A DNA stretch of 64,000 nt from Selaginella moellendorffii (lineage: Eukaryota; Streptophyta; Lycopodiopsida; Selaginellales; Selaginellaceae). The DNA lies in contig NW_003314263.1 of the NCBI RefSeq assembly GCF_000143415.4, forward strand, positions 4,095,628 to 4,159,627, given 5' to 3'. The stretch's first letter is position 1, and each line of letters opens with the position of its first letter. Shown piece by piece: positions 10,891-22,142 of the stretch. The position numbers and the translations under genes were made by a program. Under the pieces are notes generated by a model. The model worked only from the letters and a program-made list of their open reading frames with translations. It made no database searches and was not told where the DNA came from.

Positions 10891-13800
10891 TTAATGAGCA
10901 TACAAGGTTTCGTTCCTCCGTAGTGGCCGGTCGGGTATAGTTCCTGTGCACGAATCAAGCGTTAGTATAAAAGTAGAGCGAAGAAAGCTATGGGCTTTAC
11001 CAGGCTTGAATTTGGAGGCCTCGTGTCTCGACAGCTCTGGAGGAACAGGACTGTTGCTCTGCACAAGCATCTGCGTGAAAAGGAAACCTCTCTAAATCAG
11101 CCACAAGCACACGAGACTATCAGAGCGTTACCTGCTTTAGATCGTAAAACACTTCGGTATCTCCCAAAGTTAAGAACGTCGTGGCCACGCCAGTCTTGCC
11201 CGCGCGACCAGTACGACCTGGAAAAAATGTTTAGCTCTCAGAAACCGCGGGGAAAAACAAAAAACTAAACTTACCGATCCTGTGCGTATACATCTCGATG
11301 TTATTCGGCATATCAAAGTTAATGACATGGGCTACGTCCTGCAAACTCGACGTGAGTTGTTTTGATTCCAAGAGAAGTAGAATAAGAAACCAACCGGGAT
11401 ATCGATTCCACGACCAGCGACGTCGGTGGCAACGAGGCAGTTGTAGCGTTTGCTACGAAATCCTTCTAGGCTGATCTGTTAAAAACACGGACTACGTAAC
11501 AAAAAGAACCAAAAAGAAAGAGGAGCCTTTGGACCTCACGCTGTTCTTGAGTTTTCCCACCGTGCAAGGTCGTCACTCGGTAGCCCAGCTTATCGAGTTG
11601 CCTTGCTAGACCGTCGGCAGCTTTCTTGGTGTTGACAAACACGATGGCCGTCTTGTCCGCAAGATCATTCAACATGCGCTGTAATCTGCAATGAAAAAAA
11701 GAGGTGAGCTCCAATAAAAGGCATATGTACAGACCTGTCGAGCTTCTCAGAATCCTTGACCATGAGAACATTCTGCGTGATGAGATCCGTTGTTTTTCCA
11801 GCAGTTCCAATTGTAACTACGACCGGATTACGTAAGTACTTCCGTGCAAGCCTTTCCACGGCAGGCGGCATCGTTGCACTAAACATGTAAGTAGTTCTGT
11901 AAATCTTTTTCTCATCCAGTTCCTACAAGAGATCAAAACAACTTAGTACGACGTTTATGAGACGCTCATACTTTCATACCGCGTCCTCGTTCTCGGGTTT
12001 GAGATTACTAGACGGCATAGCATCAAGAACACCGACCACCTGCATTTCTTGAATTAATTCTCAATTCACATAAGAATGAGAACATGTACCTGCGGCTCAA
12101 ACCCCATATCGATCATGCGGTCCGCTTCATCTAGTACCACGTAGTTGCACTGATTGAGAACCGCATATCTACACAGACAGACAGACAGACACACACACAC
12201 ACACACACAATCGTTTCAAAGTTACAGGAAGGAGTGTCGTTCTACCTGCGTTCAAGGCAATCCAAAAGCCTTCCAGGCGTAGCAATCACGATCTCGCAAC
12301 CCTGAAAGAAAAGAAAATCTTGGTAAAATGCAGCACTATATAAAAATGAGAAACCTGGCGAAGTTTAAAACCTTGCTCCTCTATTGATTGTCCTCCAACA
12401 ATTGACACCACATGTATATCCTGATAAACAGCGCAACTGGAAAAATATATAAAAAGACAGCAAAATCGTACCAAATAATGTGCAAATTTCACAGTTTCTT
12501 CTTCAATTTGCTGCGCAAGCTCCCTCGTAGGAGCCATGACAACCGCATAAGGTCCTAAGAAACACTGTTAAGGATACAGAAATTATATAGAGCATAGTAC
12601 CTTCGGCTTCGTTCTCTTCAGTCATGGGAGGAAGCCTTGATATGTACGTGAGCATTGGTAGCACAAACGCAGCTGTTTTGCCGGATCCTACATGCAGCAG
12701 AACAAAATAAACTGTAGAAACGAGAAAAGCAGCTCTCTGATCCGCTTTCGTACCCGTTTCCGCAATACCAATGACATCTCTTTGTTGAAGACCGAGTGGA
12801 ATTGCAGCCATTTGGATGGGAGACGGATTCTTGTACCCAGCCTTGTTAACAGCCTTCAATAGCTCAGTACTAAGGCCACCTTCTTCCCAGTTCCGCATAG
12901 GCCGCGGGATGCGGGATCCCTACAACGACATTCCTGTGAGAAGAATGAACAGTTTACGCAATAGGCGCACGGATCACAGTTTTTCACCTTGTATGAGATG
13001 TTGAAATCCTCTCGGAAAATACGCCAATCTCTCTCAGTCATATCCTCGAGCTGGTCAAGCCAAGGACACAAGCTCATCTCAGTAAAGTAAAAGATTCTGT
13101 TAAGTTTCATCACCTTCTTCTCTGACCAATGCCGATCTACACGCATATCAAATGCATCGTATGCATTCGCAGCCTCTTCCTTGAGTTTCTGAGCCTTTGC
13201 TTCCTCCGGCTTTTCTTCAAGTCCCTTGGTTGCCTATCATAATTTTTCATATTAGATTCGCTTGAAGCAGTATGAAAACGCGTACCCGTATTTCAGCTCG
13301 CAGGTCCTTCTCATTCTTTGCAGCAAGCTACACAAGAAAGATCAGTCACAAAAATGTTTGACATATATCCGACCTTCTTTTGCTCCCTTCGATCCATGCC
13401 GGCACGAAATCCTCGGCCAAAAAGCAACTGTGCTTCGTGAGGATTTTGATATCTGAAAGAAGAAAAGAAGTATCAGACCTCAAACTAGAACGGCAACTTT
13501 CTGTACGTACATCGGGTTCATGTCTCTTGAAGTATCTTCTGTATTTTCCCAATCGAATGAGAATCTGAACTTTTCGCTTGGCTTCACAACACGTTTCTTT
13601 AGCTTTTTTGTTCCAAGATACTGGTCAAAAACGACGTTAGAAGGGATGGGAAATAAAACTACTAGAAATATTACCTGTTCTTTGATTGCATCCATCTCTT
13701 TCTCTCGTTCTCTGTTAGCCTGTTTCTCGACGCGTTCACGCTCCCTAACTTTTGCTTCCTCTTCCCGTTGCTCTCGGCGCTCGCGGTCTCTTTCACGTTC

Positions 13801-14861
13801 AAGATCTCGCTGGCGAATTTCTGAAGAAAAAAATACGTAAGAACGGAATCACCTTTCGAAAAAGAAGAAAGTTACCTTCTTGAGATTTCTGTGTTGTATA
13901 CAATTTCCGCTGCTCTTCGACCCTGCAAAATATAACAGAGAGTCATATCAAGCTAAACCGCAACTCTGGCTACCTCCGCTTATGTTCGGAGGCTTCTTCT
14001 TCACGTTTTTTAAGAGCAAGTTCCTGCCTTTGCTCTTTAGTGAGAAATAACGGCTGCCAAACATGTAAAGTTACATTAACACTAGCCACGAAAAATGCAA
14101 AACCCATGCTGAGCAAAGGGAAAAAGCACAGTCGAACGAGCATTCACCTTAGACTGTTGGAGAGCATCCTCCTTGCGCTTCTTCAACATATCCTCCAAGG
14201 AAATCGGCTGGAACGAACAAACGCAAGTCTGCTAAGCACGCAAAGCAAGCGGAAAAGCGAGAAGCAACTTTACCTCTGCCCGCTTGGATTCTTCCTGAGT
14301 AGTCGTGGCAGTCGTGCCAGCAGAAGCCTGATCGTTTTCATCGTCTCCACTCTCCCCAAGTTCACCATGAATTTCCTGGGCTTCACTGGCTAGCTCATCC
14401 GACTTCTCGCTGTTTAGCACCTCCTTTCTATCCTTTCTATCTCGATCCACACTCCTACTCCTGCTCCTGGCATTCCCAGCCTTGAGACGATCACGGCTTT
14501 GGCTCCTCCTACTTCTCCTCTCTCTACTCAAGCTCCGGCTGCGGTGCCGACCCCGGTGCTGCTGCTGCTGCTGCCTCTCATTCCGCCTGGATTTGGCAGC
14601 GGCATCACAGCTAGGGCTCTGGCGCTTCTCCACGCCGCGCTTCCTCTCCGCGCTCTCGCTCCTGCTGCGCTTCCTCTCGCGATCCCGCTCCCGCTCCCTA
14701 TCCCTCTCCCGCGATCCGTCGTACCTGGCGCTGTGGCCGCGATGATGCTCGTCTCTACCGCCCGGGGGGCTCCTGCTGCGAATGCGCTTCCTGGAGGATG
14801 CGCTAGGGCTGCCGCGATCCGCCATGGCCTCCCTCCCCCGCTTGCCAGCTTCGGGCGCCAT
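10891..14861 (-). CDS. PRP28: Spliceosomal DEAD-box RNA helicase PRP28 / U5-100K (RH21 type)
   Basis: About 24 exons, with introns of about 50-70 nt, give roughly 850-880 residues by my count. The N-terminus (about 1-190) is an Arg/Ser/Asp/Glu-rich RS-like region. A linker has the family signature [17 protein letters not shown]. The helicase core has the Q-motif region GYKNPSPIQ, motif I AETGSGKT (split by an intron), [38 protein letters not shown] and HRIGRTGRAG. The end is [18 protein letters not shown] plus a last 53-nt exon ending in LYAH. In the family it is an ATPase of the U5 snRNP that helps exchange U1 for U6 at the 5' splice site in the nucleus. The GTG 6 bases upstream is not needed, since the ATG at 14861 fits. 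It is divergent from the next gene by 146 bp. Confidence 0.95.
12171..12209. repeat. (CAGA)n(CA)n microsatellite in a helicase intron
   Basis: About four CAGA units followed by about ten CA units lie inside an intron of the PRP28 gene. It is a simple repeat with no other signal. Confidence 0.85.
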
Positions 14862-15007
14862 GGCCACAAACCCTAAACAGGGGCCCTAGGGCTGAGTCAG
14901 CTTAATTAATCAAGAAAAAGCTATACACTTTATTACTTTAAACCCTTCCATCTATCAGTTATATATTAGGTCAAAGAGTATAGAGAGAAAGAGAGAGAGA
15001 GAGAGGA
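14862..15007. promoter_or_regulatory. Short divergent promoter with telo-box and GA tract
   Basis: Only 146 bp separate the start codons of PRP28 (-) and the small gene (+). The gap holds a telo-box (aaaccctaaa, 14868-14877) next to the helicase start and a (GA)n tract (about 14981-15006) directly before the small gene's ATG. Shared regulation is likely but inferred. Confidence 0.5.
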
Positions 15008-15568
15008 ATGGCGCTTTTGGGTATGAGCACCGAGGAGTACACTTGGCTTTTCCAGCAATTCCAGCTGCCCATGGAAGAGCGCAACACCAAAGCCATCCTC
15101 ATCAAGCATCTGGAGGAGGTATGGCGCTCGATCGAGCAAAGAATCATGCAAATGGATCACTGCTCTTCTCCATTCTTGTCATCTTGAAGGTCCTGAGGCT
15201 GCATGGAGTTCGCAGCAAGCTCATCTTCCGGAACAAGGTGGGAATCGTTTTCCTCCTCCTCGATCGCGATCGGCTAAGGAGCTTTTGTTCTTTGCACGAT
15301 TCCAGGGCCAGATGCTCGAAGCCCTGGACAACACGAGGATGATGAGCATGATGCGCTCCACAGTGGGTTCTGTCGAGATCGCGGGAGCTCCCATCAATGC
15401 CAAAGCCGATCTCAAGGCGCTCAAGTGGAACGACGGGAAGATCCTTGAAGTGGTGAAGCTCGAGCCTCCTCAGCGAGCTCCGATCGATCCCATGGAACGA
15501 AACCCTCCAGAGGTACTTCGCCTAGAGCTTGTTTACTTCTCTAGAGTCCCGATCTTTTCCAGGCTTGA
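15008..15568 (+). CDS. Unrecognised 123-residue protein
   Basis: Exons 15008-15118, 15190-15237, 15306-15512 and a last coding piece 15563-15568 join in frame to 123 residues. The start reads MALLGMSTEEYTWLFQQFQL, followed by a helix-forming stretch and an MMSMMRSTVGSVEIAG segment. No domain is recognised. No signal peptide or membrane segment is visible, so the protein is probably soluble. The last intron (15513-15562) has clean GT and polypyrimidine-AG signals and leaves only Ala-stop. Without it the frame would run to 15671. The spliced, coherent frame and the shared promoter with PRP28 argue that it is a real gene. Confidence 0.65.
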
Positions 15569-15629
15569 AAGAAAGGGAGAAGCGCGCGCCGGGGCATCAC
15601 TCTTCTTCAATCGCTTCTATCTTCCAGCA

Positions 15630-16185
15630 TTTTTTCTCGAAAATGTTCTTGAGCGAGCTCCAAAACCGTGATGCCGCTGTTCTATGAGAAAAACCACGAT
15701 ATGCTGATATGGAGCTTCTTCATATCCATGCCTTTCTGGGACGAGATCTTTACAAACACAGTGCTCAAAGGTGATGATCACTGCATATGCCCAGATCGGG
15801 GATTTGCAAACGTTGCATTCAAAAATCACTAAGGTGGCCGCGTTCTTCTCTCGAAGGATTTTTTGTGGCCCGAGCTTGAGAGACGTTTGATTTGATGCCA
15901 CAAAGGAATGTTGGAATTCGATGATTTGTGCAGTTGCCCAAGCTGGGTGCTTGGAGGAGGCAACAGTGGTGCTTGAGAAGAAACCACAACACAAACAAGC
16001 TTCGTATTTTCTTCTAATGCTTCTTTACAGCGAGAAGCAAACGATCGATTATCTTATGTCAATGTTCCAGCGGCTTGTGGAGAGGAATGTTGTGGTAATG
16101 GACATTGCTCATATCAGCAAATGCCCGTGGAGGGGATTTTGGACGAACGCTCTCTGTAATTACATGCTTCTTAACAGTACGCGAC
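15630..16185 (+). pseudogene. PPR pseudogene, 5' and middle part
   Basis: This stretch is clearly similar to the intact PPR gene at 19741-21639. Shared segments include tttctcgaaaatgttct near the start, tgatttgatgccacaaagg, and a protein run MSMFQRLVERNVVV against MSMFQRLPERNVVV. It carries frame breaks, about 80 bp missing relative to the intact copy (between the parts matching 20089 and 20170), and no usable start-to-stop frame. Homology fades after about 16185. The 3' end of the same kind of copy reappears at 19333-19515, beyond the subtilase gene. Confidence 0.85.
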
Positions 16186-16632
16186 CGCTTAAGACACTGC
16201 TGGATTATGGAGAATACGATGGGAGGAAGCATCATCTTGAAGTGGAGCGAGCAAGAAATTCATGGATGGAGATGGATTGGATGCGCAGCCGCAACGGAAG
16301 GAGAAATTTTTGCGTGCTGGAGAGTGGTATCATACTGTGGCACACACATCGCTGATGTGCATTTGCGCAGCTGTGATGAAGGCAAGAAGCAACGTGGCTG
16401 CTCGACAAGTGTATTCTAATGCGGAGAAGATCAATCGACTGCCGAGTTTTCTGCGAGAATCAGTGGGACAAGCACCACGGAAGAAATCGTATTTCTTCTC
16501 GTCAGTGGACCACCAGTTCTAACGAGACTGGACTAAGTGCGACCCCACCGTAGCGTCTTCGTCTTGTTCATTCTCCAGTGCTCTTAGAGGTCACTATATA
16601 ACGTGGATCAAAATCCGAACTTGGAAAGCGGA
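16186..16632 (+). other. Decayed sequence between PPR relic and subtilase
   Basis: Short frames (for example 16262-16522) have coding-like composition but no family was recognised. It may be diverged PPR sequence or another relic. The last 100 bp before 16633 should contain the subtilase promoter or leader. No clear TATA box was chosen. Confidence 0.35.
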
Positions 16633-19313
16633 ATGTCCATCACTGGTCTTTTTTTCATAGTTCTAAGCATCCTCTCGTGGAACAAGGCAGCAGGCATCGA
16701 GGACGAGCGTCAGGTACTTCACGGCCATCTTTCTACATATATTTACTACTTGGTTCTGTTTTTGCAGATTTATATCGTGTACCTCGGTGGAAAAGGCAGT
16801 CGCCACAGTTTGCAGCTGGTCCACAGACACGGCAAGATTCTCGATTCTGTCACGAGCAGGCAAGAAGTGATCGTGCTCCAAAGTATAGCCCGTACTGACT
16901 TTAAAACTCACACGACAGTGAAGTCGAGTCCCCTGAGATCGTCTACAGCTACAAGCATGGATTTGATGGATTTGCTGCCAGGATGACCCCGAAGCAGGCA
17001 AAAGCTATTGCAGGAATGCGGGACGTGGTCAGTGTGTTCCCGAGCAAAACTCTGCAGCTGCATACAACGCGGTCCTGGGAATTCCTGGAAACGTTTTCGA
17101 CGGGTCGCTCATACTCGAGACGCAGACTTGGAGAGGGAGCCGATGTCATCGTTGGCGTGATGGACACAGGTACATAGGTTCAAGAGTTGACAAAAGTGAT
17201 ATATATATATATCAAGTTACTCTCTCTTTCCTGAAGGTATATGGCCAGAGTCTGCAAGTTTCAGCGATGATGGAATGTCATCTCCTCCCAGCCGATGGAA
17301 AGGATTCTGCAACAACGCTGGTGTGAATCCCGTGAAATGCAACAAGTAAGTTTCACGATAGTACCGTTCTAAAGACGAAAGAAAACGAATTATTTATGGA
17401 GCAGCAAGATCATCGGAGCTCGTTTCTACAACGCGGAGAGCGCAAGAGATGAAATAGGCCACGGATCACACGCTGCATCCACCGCGGCTGGCAGTGTCGT
17501 CTCCAACGCGAGCATGAAGGGTGTTGGCAGTGGAACAGCCAGGGGTGGGCTTCCATCGGCCAGGCTCGCAGTGTACAAAGTGTGTGGGATCGATGGCTGT
17601 CCCATCGCAGACGTCCTCAAGGCCTTTGATGACGCTATGGACGACGGGGTGGATATATTATCTCTTTCGCTTGGTACCTCGCCGGAGAGCTACGACGAGG
17701 ATGGCATCGCGATTGGAGCCTTCCATGCCATCCAGCACAACATCACTGTGGTTTGCTCCGCTGGGAATTCGGGTCCCGACGAATCGTCCGTCTACAACTC
17801 GGCCCCTTGGATTTTCACGGTCGGAGCAAGCACCATTGACAGGTCCATTGCGTCCGACGTCTATCTTGGAGATGGAAAGACTCTACGAGTGAGCAAAAAG
17901 TTGGCTTTTCTTTCTCATCACCTTTCTACTACTTCACTTCGCAGGGAACGGCCTTGAGCTTTCAAGCTCAGAAAGAACCACCTTACAGCCTCGTGCTTGG
18001 CTCTTCCATTCCTGCTAATGAATCTATCCATGCCTCAGCAGCCAGGTGAAAGTGCTTCAAACACTCTCTTTTTTGTTCTTCAATAGTGGCTCATAGCTTA
18101 CTTTGCAGCACCTGTGATCCAGACAGTCTAAATCCCAAGCGAGTAGAGAACAAGATCGTCGTCTGCGAGTTCGATCCCGACTATGTTTCCACGAAAACAA
18201 TCGTGACATGGTTGCAGAAGAACAAGGCCGCTGGTGCCATCCTCATAAACGACTTCCACGCAGATCTCGCTAGCTACTTCCCCTTGCCTACGACCATCGT
18301 GAAAACAGCCGTGGGAGTCGAGCTGCTATCCTACATGAACAGCACCACCTCACCAGTCGCTACACTGACACCGACAGTGGCAGAGACTTCCAGTCCAGCT
18401 CCAGTAGTTGCCGGATTCTCTTCAAGAGGTCCAAACTCCATCAGCGAAGATATAATCAAGGTACCACCTATCAATTCGTTATCAAGATCATTGGTCTTTG
18501 TTGCAGCCTGATATTACTGCTCCAGGAGTAAACATCCTTGCGGCCTGGCCGGATATCGTTCCAGCGTACTATGAGAACTACGACACGAACAAGCCCGTTT
18601 TTGTGAAGTATAACTTCGCCTCCGGAACCTCCATGGCGTGTCCTCACGTCGCGGGAGCCTTGGCCATGCTAAAGTCTGCATATCCTTCTTGGAGTCCCGC
18701 GGCTCTAAGATCTGCGATCATGACCACAGGTAACTCTCTACCACCTTTTCTCTTCCCCAGTCTCATACAAGCCTTTGAGTCTCCAGCGACAACTCAAAAC
18801 GACGGCATACTCGACTATGATGGAAGCCTGAGCAATCCATTTGCTTACGGCTCCGGCCAGATCGATCCCTTGAGATCTCTAAGTCCAGGACTGGTCTACG
18901 ACGCAACACCCTCCGACTACGTCGCTTATCTCTGTGCCACTGGCTACAGTGAGAGCAAAGTCAGGATGATCGCAGGAAAGAAGAACACGAGTTGCTCCAT
19001 GAAGAATTCCAACCTCAACTATCCTTCCATCGCCTTCCCGAGATTGAGCGGCACACAGACCGCTACCAGGTACCTGACGAGCGTGGATTCTTCTTCGTCC
19101 TCCTCGACTTACAAAGTAACAGTCAAGATACCATCGACGCTGAGCGTGAGAGTGGAGCCAACGACGCTCACATTCTCGCCAGGAGCAACGCTGGCCTTCA
19201 CTGTCACTGTTTCGAGCAGCTCCGGCAGCGAAAGCTGGCAGTTTGGATCCATAACTTGGACGGATGGGCGACACACGGTGTCCAGCCCCGTTGCTGTGAA
19301 GACCATGGCTTGA
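16633..19313 (+). CDS. Subtilisin-like serine protease (plant subtilase, S8A)
   Basis: Nine exons (16633-16713, 16768-16859, 16919-17169, 17237-17345, 17405-17888, 17945-18045, 18109-18460, 18507-18729, 18787-19313) join to 739 residues, the usual length. Order: signal peptide (MSITGLFFIVLSILSWNKAAG), I9 propeptide (IYIVYLGGKG, YSYKHGFDGFAARM), then peptidase S8. The catalytic Asp is in VMDTGIWPES, the His in GHGSHAAS (the family norm is GHGTHT), the Asn in SAGNSGP and the Ser in GTSMACPHVAG. A PA insert (TCDPDSLNPKRVENKIVVC) and a fibronectin-like tail follow. It is probably secreted to the cell wall. The intron 16860-16918 uses a GC donor, which restores the frame exactly into SEVESPEIVYSYKHGF. 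The gene sits between two halves of a PPR pseudogene. Confidence 0.92.
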
Positions 19314-19332
19314 TCATGATTCTTATGGAGTA

Positions 19333-19515
19333 GACGGGGTTGCGAGGCAGAAGAGTTGACAGCATGCCTTTCACTCCCGACGACGTTTCATGTGACTACA
19401 GAACGTTGTGGAGTGTGGGAACGAGTAGTCAGTAACATCTTCTACTTACAACATGGTCAAACGCTCAAGATTCCAGCAAATCCTTACATCCTTCTTGCTA
19501 ACCTTACATTCTAGA
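19333..19515 (+). pseudogene. PPR pseudogene, 3' end fragment
   Basis: It matches the last about 200 bp of the intact PPR gene (21440-21639), including gaggcagaagagttga, catcttctacttacaaca and ccttacat.cttcttgcta. It has a small deletion (the gggaagtttgctgag... part is missing) and no frame. It begins 20 bp after the subtilase stop codon. Confidence 0.85.
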
Positions 19516-19740
19516 GCAGTATCATCACCAAAAGCAAAACTCCAGATTCAAATAGTATATGAATGAACTTAAAAGACACTCGGGCTAAGGCCGACGAGAG
19601 CTAGTTTTTGAAGACATCTGTCAACTTCCAAGAACGAAAGCTTGCAGCGGTTTCTCGAAAATGTTCTCGCGATCATAACAGATTCCAGCCTTTAAGTTCC
19701 ATCCAGTTTGAGTCGATTCAAACCAGGTGTTCTTTCTTGC

Positions 19741-21639
19741 ATGATCTTGAAGAAGGTAGGGCCGCAATTTAACAGGAGTAACAAGTTTTGGAGCGACCAG
19801 TTGATCGGGATCCATGGAAGAAGAGGCGATGTTTCAAGAGCTCGCCGGGTTTTTGAGAGCATGGAAGGTCCGGACGTTTTGTCCTGGAACGCCATGCTCA
19901 CGGTCTACACGCACAATGGATTCATGGAGCAAGCAAAGCATTTCTTCGATTCCATGGAGCAGCGGAGTGTGGTGTCGTGGAACATTGTCCTGTCCGCACT
20001 TGGAGAGCTCGATGATTGTTGCTACGAGAGTTTCTTCGAATCCATGCCTTGTTGGGACGTGATCTCCACAAACACGGTGCTCAAAGTTCTGACTGAGCAC
20101 GGAAAAATCGTCCAAGCTCGTGATATTTTCGACAATACAAGCGAGAGGAACCTTGTGTCGTGGTCAATAATGGTCACTGCATATGCCCAGGTCGGAGATT
20201 TGCAAGCCTCCGAGAGCTTCTTTTTAAAGATGGCAGAGGGAAACACGATAAGCTGGTCGGCTATGGTGGCCGCGTATTCTTACGAAGGATTGTTTATGGC
20301 CAGAGCTCGAGAGACGTTTGATTTGATGCCACAAAGGAATGTGGTGTCTTGGAACTCGATGGTCTGTGGATTTGCCCAAGCTGGATGCTTGGAGGAAGCA
20401 GAAGTGATGCTTGAGAAGCAACCGCAACACAACCAAGCGTCGTATGTTCCTCTTTTTCTTCTCTACGGTGAGAAGAAAAGGATCGATGAACTCATGTCAA
20501 TGTTCCAGCGGCTTCCGGAGAGGAATGTTGTGGTTTGGACGTCGCTCATATCAGCATATGCCCGTGGAGGGCAGTATAAAAAGGCGAACGATACCTTTGA
20601 AAGAATTCCATGCAGGAACACTGTGTGCTACAACATCATGCTTCAGATGTACCGCGAGAATCTTAATACTGAGAAAGTTGGCGAGCTTTTTGGCGACATG
20701 CCTCAGAGAAACTTGGCTTCGTGGACGACTATACTTCAAGCAAACGCGGATTCTGGTAATCTTTGCACGGCCACAACGACATTCTGGAAAATGCCGGGGT
20801 GGAGAGTGATAAGCTGGACTTCAATGGTGTGTGTGCTCGTGTCCAAGAGGAAGCTGGAAGAAGCGAAAGTTTACTTTGAGAGGTGCCCCATGCGTGATCT
20901 TATGTGTTGGAACGCTGCAATTTCAGCTTTAGCCACTGCTGGATATCTAGATCACGCAAAAGCTTTGCTCGAGAAAATCCCGGCGAGCAATAATCTGTCA
21001 TGGGCAAGCATGGTAATTGCTTGTGGAGAGAATGGAAACGTGACTCAAGCCAGAGATTTAATCCCTTGGAACGCTTCTCAAGAAACATCAGTCTTGAATG
21101 CTCTGATCGTAACGCATGCCCATAATGGCCATCTTTTCGAAGCAGAAGAAATCTTCGACCAAATGCATGAGAAAAACACGGTTTCCTGGAATTCTATGAT
21201 CGTTGCTTACGCTCAAAAAGGTTGCATCCAAACTGCGTTGGAGCTATCGTTCAGGATGTGCCTTGAAGGTGTCAGCTGCGAGGAGACGACAGTCACAGGG
21301 ATTTTGTTTGCGTTTAGCCACGAAGGAATGCTCCAGGAGGCGCTGTCGTGGTTTAGATCCATGGCTTTTGATCACGACTTTAGACCGTCAGTGGAAAACT
21401 TCCGATGCATGGTAGACATTCTGGCGAGAATGGGAAGGATTCACGAGGCAGAAGAGTTGATTCACAGCATGCCATTCACTCCCGATGACGTTTCATGGGG
21501 AAGTTTGCTGAGTGCCTGTAGACTACAGAACGATGTGGAATGTGGGACACGAGTAGCCAGTAACATCTTCTACTTACAACAGGATCAAAAGCTCCTTAGA
21601 GCAAGTCCTTACATGCTTCTTGCTAGCATAACAAACTAG
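19741..21639 (+). CDS. Pentatricopeptide repeat protein (short PLS-type, truncated E)
   Basis: A single-exon gene of 632 residues. The first true ATG is at 19741; upstream in-frame codons give only a TTG start. About 17 tandem PPR motifs of roughly 31-35 residues are seen, with the typical VVSWN-x-M/I-x-x-A-Y/H start (VLSWNAML, VVSWNSMVCG, TVSWNSMIVAYAQKG). PPR helices bind single-stranded RNA base by base, and proteins of this class act on chloroplast or mitochondrial transcripts. The C-terminus has MPFTPDDVSWGSLLSACR, the start of an E-type region, and stops after SPYMLLASITN where longer relatives continue, so no DYW deaminase is present. No obvious transit peptide precedes the repeats, which is odd for an organelle protein. 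Confidence 0.9.
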   Translation: MILKKVGPQFNRSNKFWSDQLIGIHGRRGDVSRARRVFESMEGPDVLSWNAMLTVYTHNGFMEQAKHFFDSMEQRSVVSWNIVLSALGELDDCCYESFFESMPCWDVISTNTVLKVLTEHGKIVQARDIFDNTSERNLVSWSIMVTAYAQVGDLQASESFFLKMAEGNTISWSAMVAAYSYEGLFMARARETFDLMPQRNVVSWNSMVCGFAQAGCLEEAEVMLEKQPQHNQASYVPLFLLYGEKKRIDELMSMFQRLPERNVVVWTSLISAYARGGQYKKANDTFERIPCRNTVCYNIMLQMYRENLNTEKVGELFGDMPQRNLASWTTILQANADSGNLCTATTTFWKMPGWRVISWTSMVCVLVSKRKLEEAKVYFERCPMRDLMCWNAAISALATAGYLDHAKALLEKIPASNNLSWASMVIACGENGNVTQARDLIPWNASQETSVLNALIVTHAHNGHLFEAEEIFDQMHEKNTVSWNSMIVAYAQKGCIQTALELSFRMCLEGVSCEETTVTGILFAFSHEGMLQEALSWFRSMAFDHDFRPSVENFRCMVDILARMGRIHEAEELIHSMPFTPDDVSWGSLLSACRLQNDVECGTRVASNIFYLQQDQKLLRASPYMLLASITN

Positions 21640-22142
21640 ACAATGTGTATAAATATGTAATCGAAAGGAGGACAGTCGGTTTCATCCGCAATTGCTACCT
21701 CCCCTCTCTGAATTGAACAAGGTCTATTTGTTTCTCTGAAGAAGACTATCAATGATTCAAGTTTTTGCTGGTCCTCCTTCGATTGATAGACAATAGGCTT
21801 CTTGTTCTGGAACATAGCAAAGGTAATTGTATGGGCTGATTGTCCACACCAGATTTCTGAAGTAGAGCTTTGAAAACCCTCCAGTTTAATCAGCATTGAT
21901 GGGAGCTCCCATCATCTTGACTGAGGAGAAAAGTCCAGAAAACGATAGCATTGCAAACTCCATAAGAAGGCCCAGTGCTTTCGGCGCTTAGGTATGGGCC
22001 GTTGACTATTTCTTGTCGTTGACCTGACCATTAGATGGGAACCGGCTGGACCTGGATCGTGTTGGGCCAGAAACGCTTGCTTTGGAGTTCGGAACACACT
22101 TATGCTTGTCAAGTTCGAGCTTTGTCAACTTGAAATCTAGAT
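21640..22142. other. Intergenic, nothing recognised
   Basis: It lies between convergent genes (PPR + and vWA -) and must contain their 3' ends. One minus-strand frame of about 85 codons (21636-21896) has no recognisable motif and starts inside the PPR stop region, so I do not call it. Confidence 0.5.

Noticed and set aside
18730-18786. Coding sequence through the last subtilase intron
   Set aside because: The frame stays open because the intron is 57 nt, but GT, polypyrimidine and AG signals are clear and removal gives the expected SAIMTTATTQNDG join.
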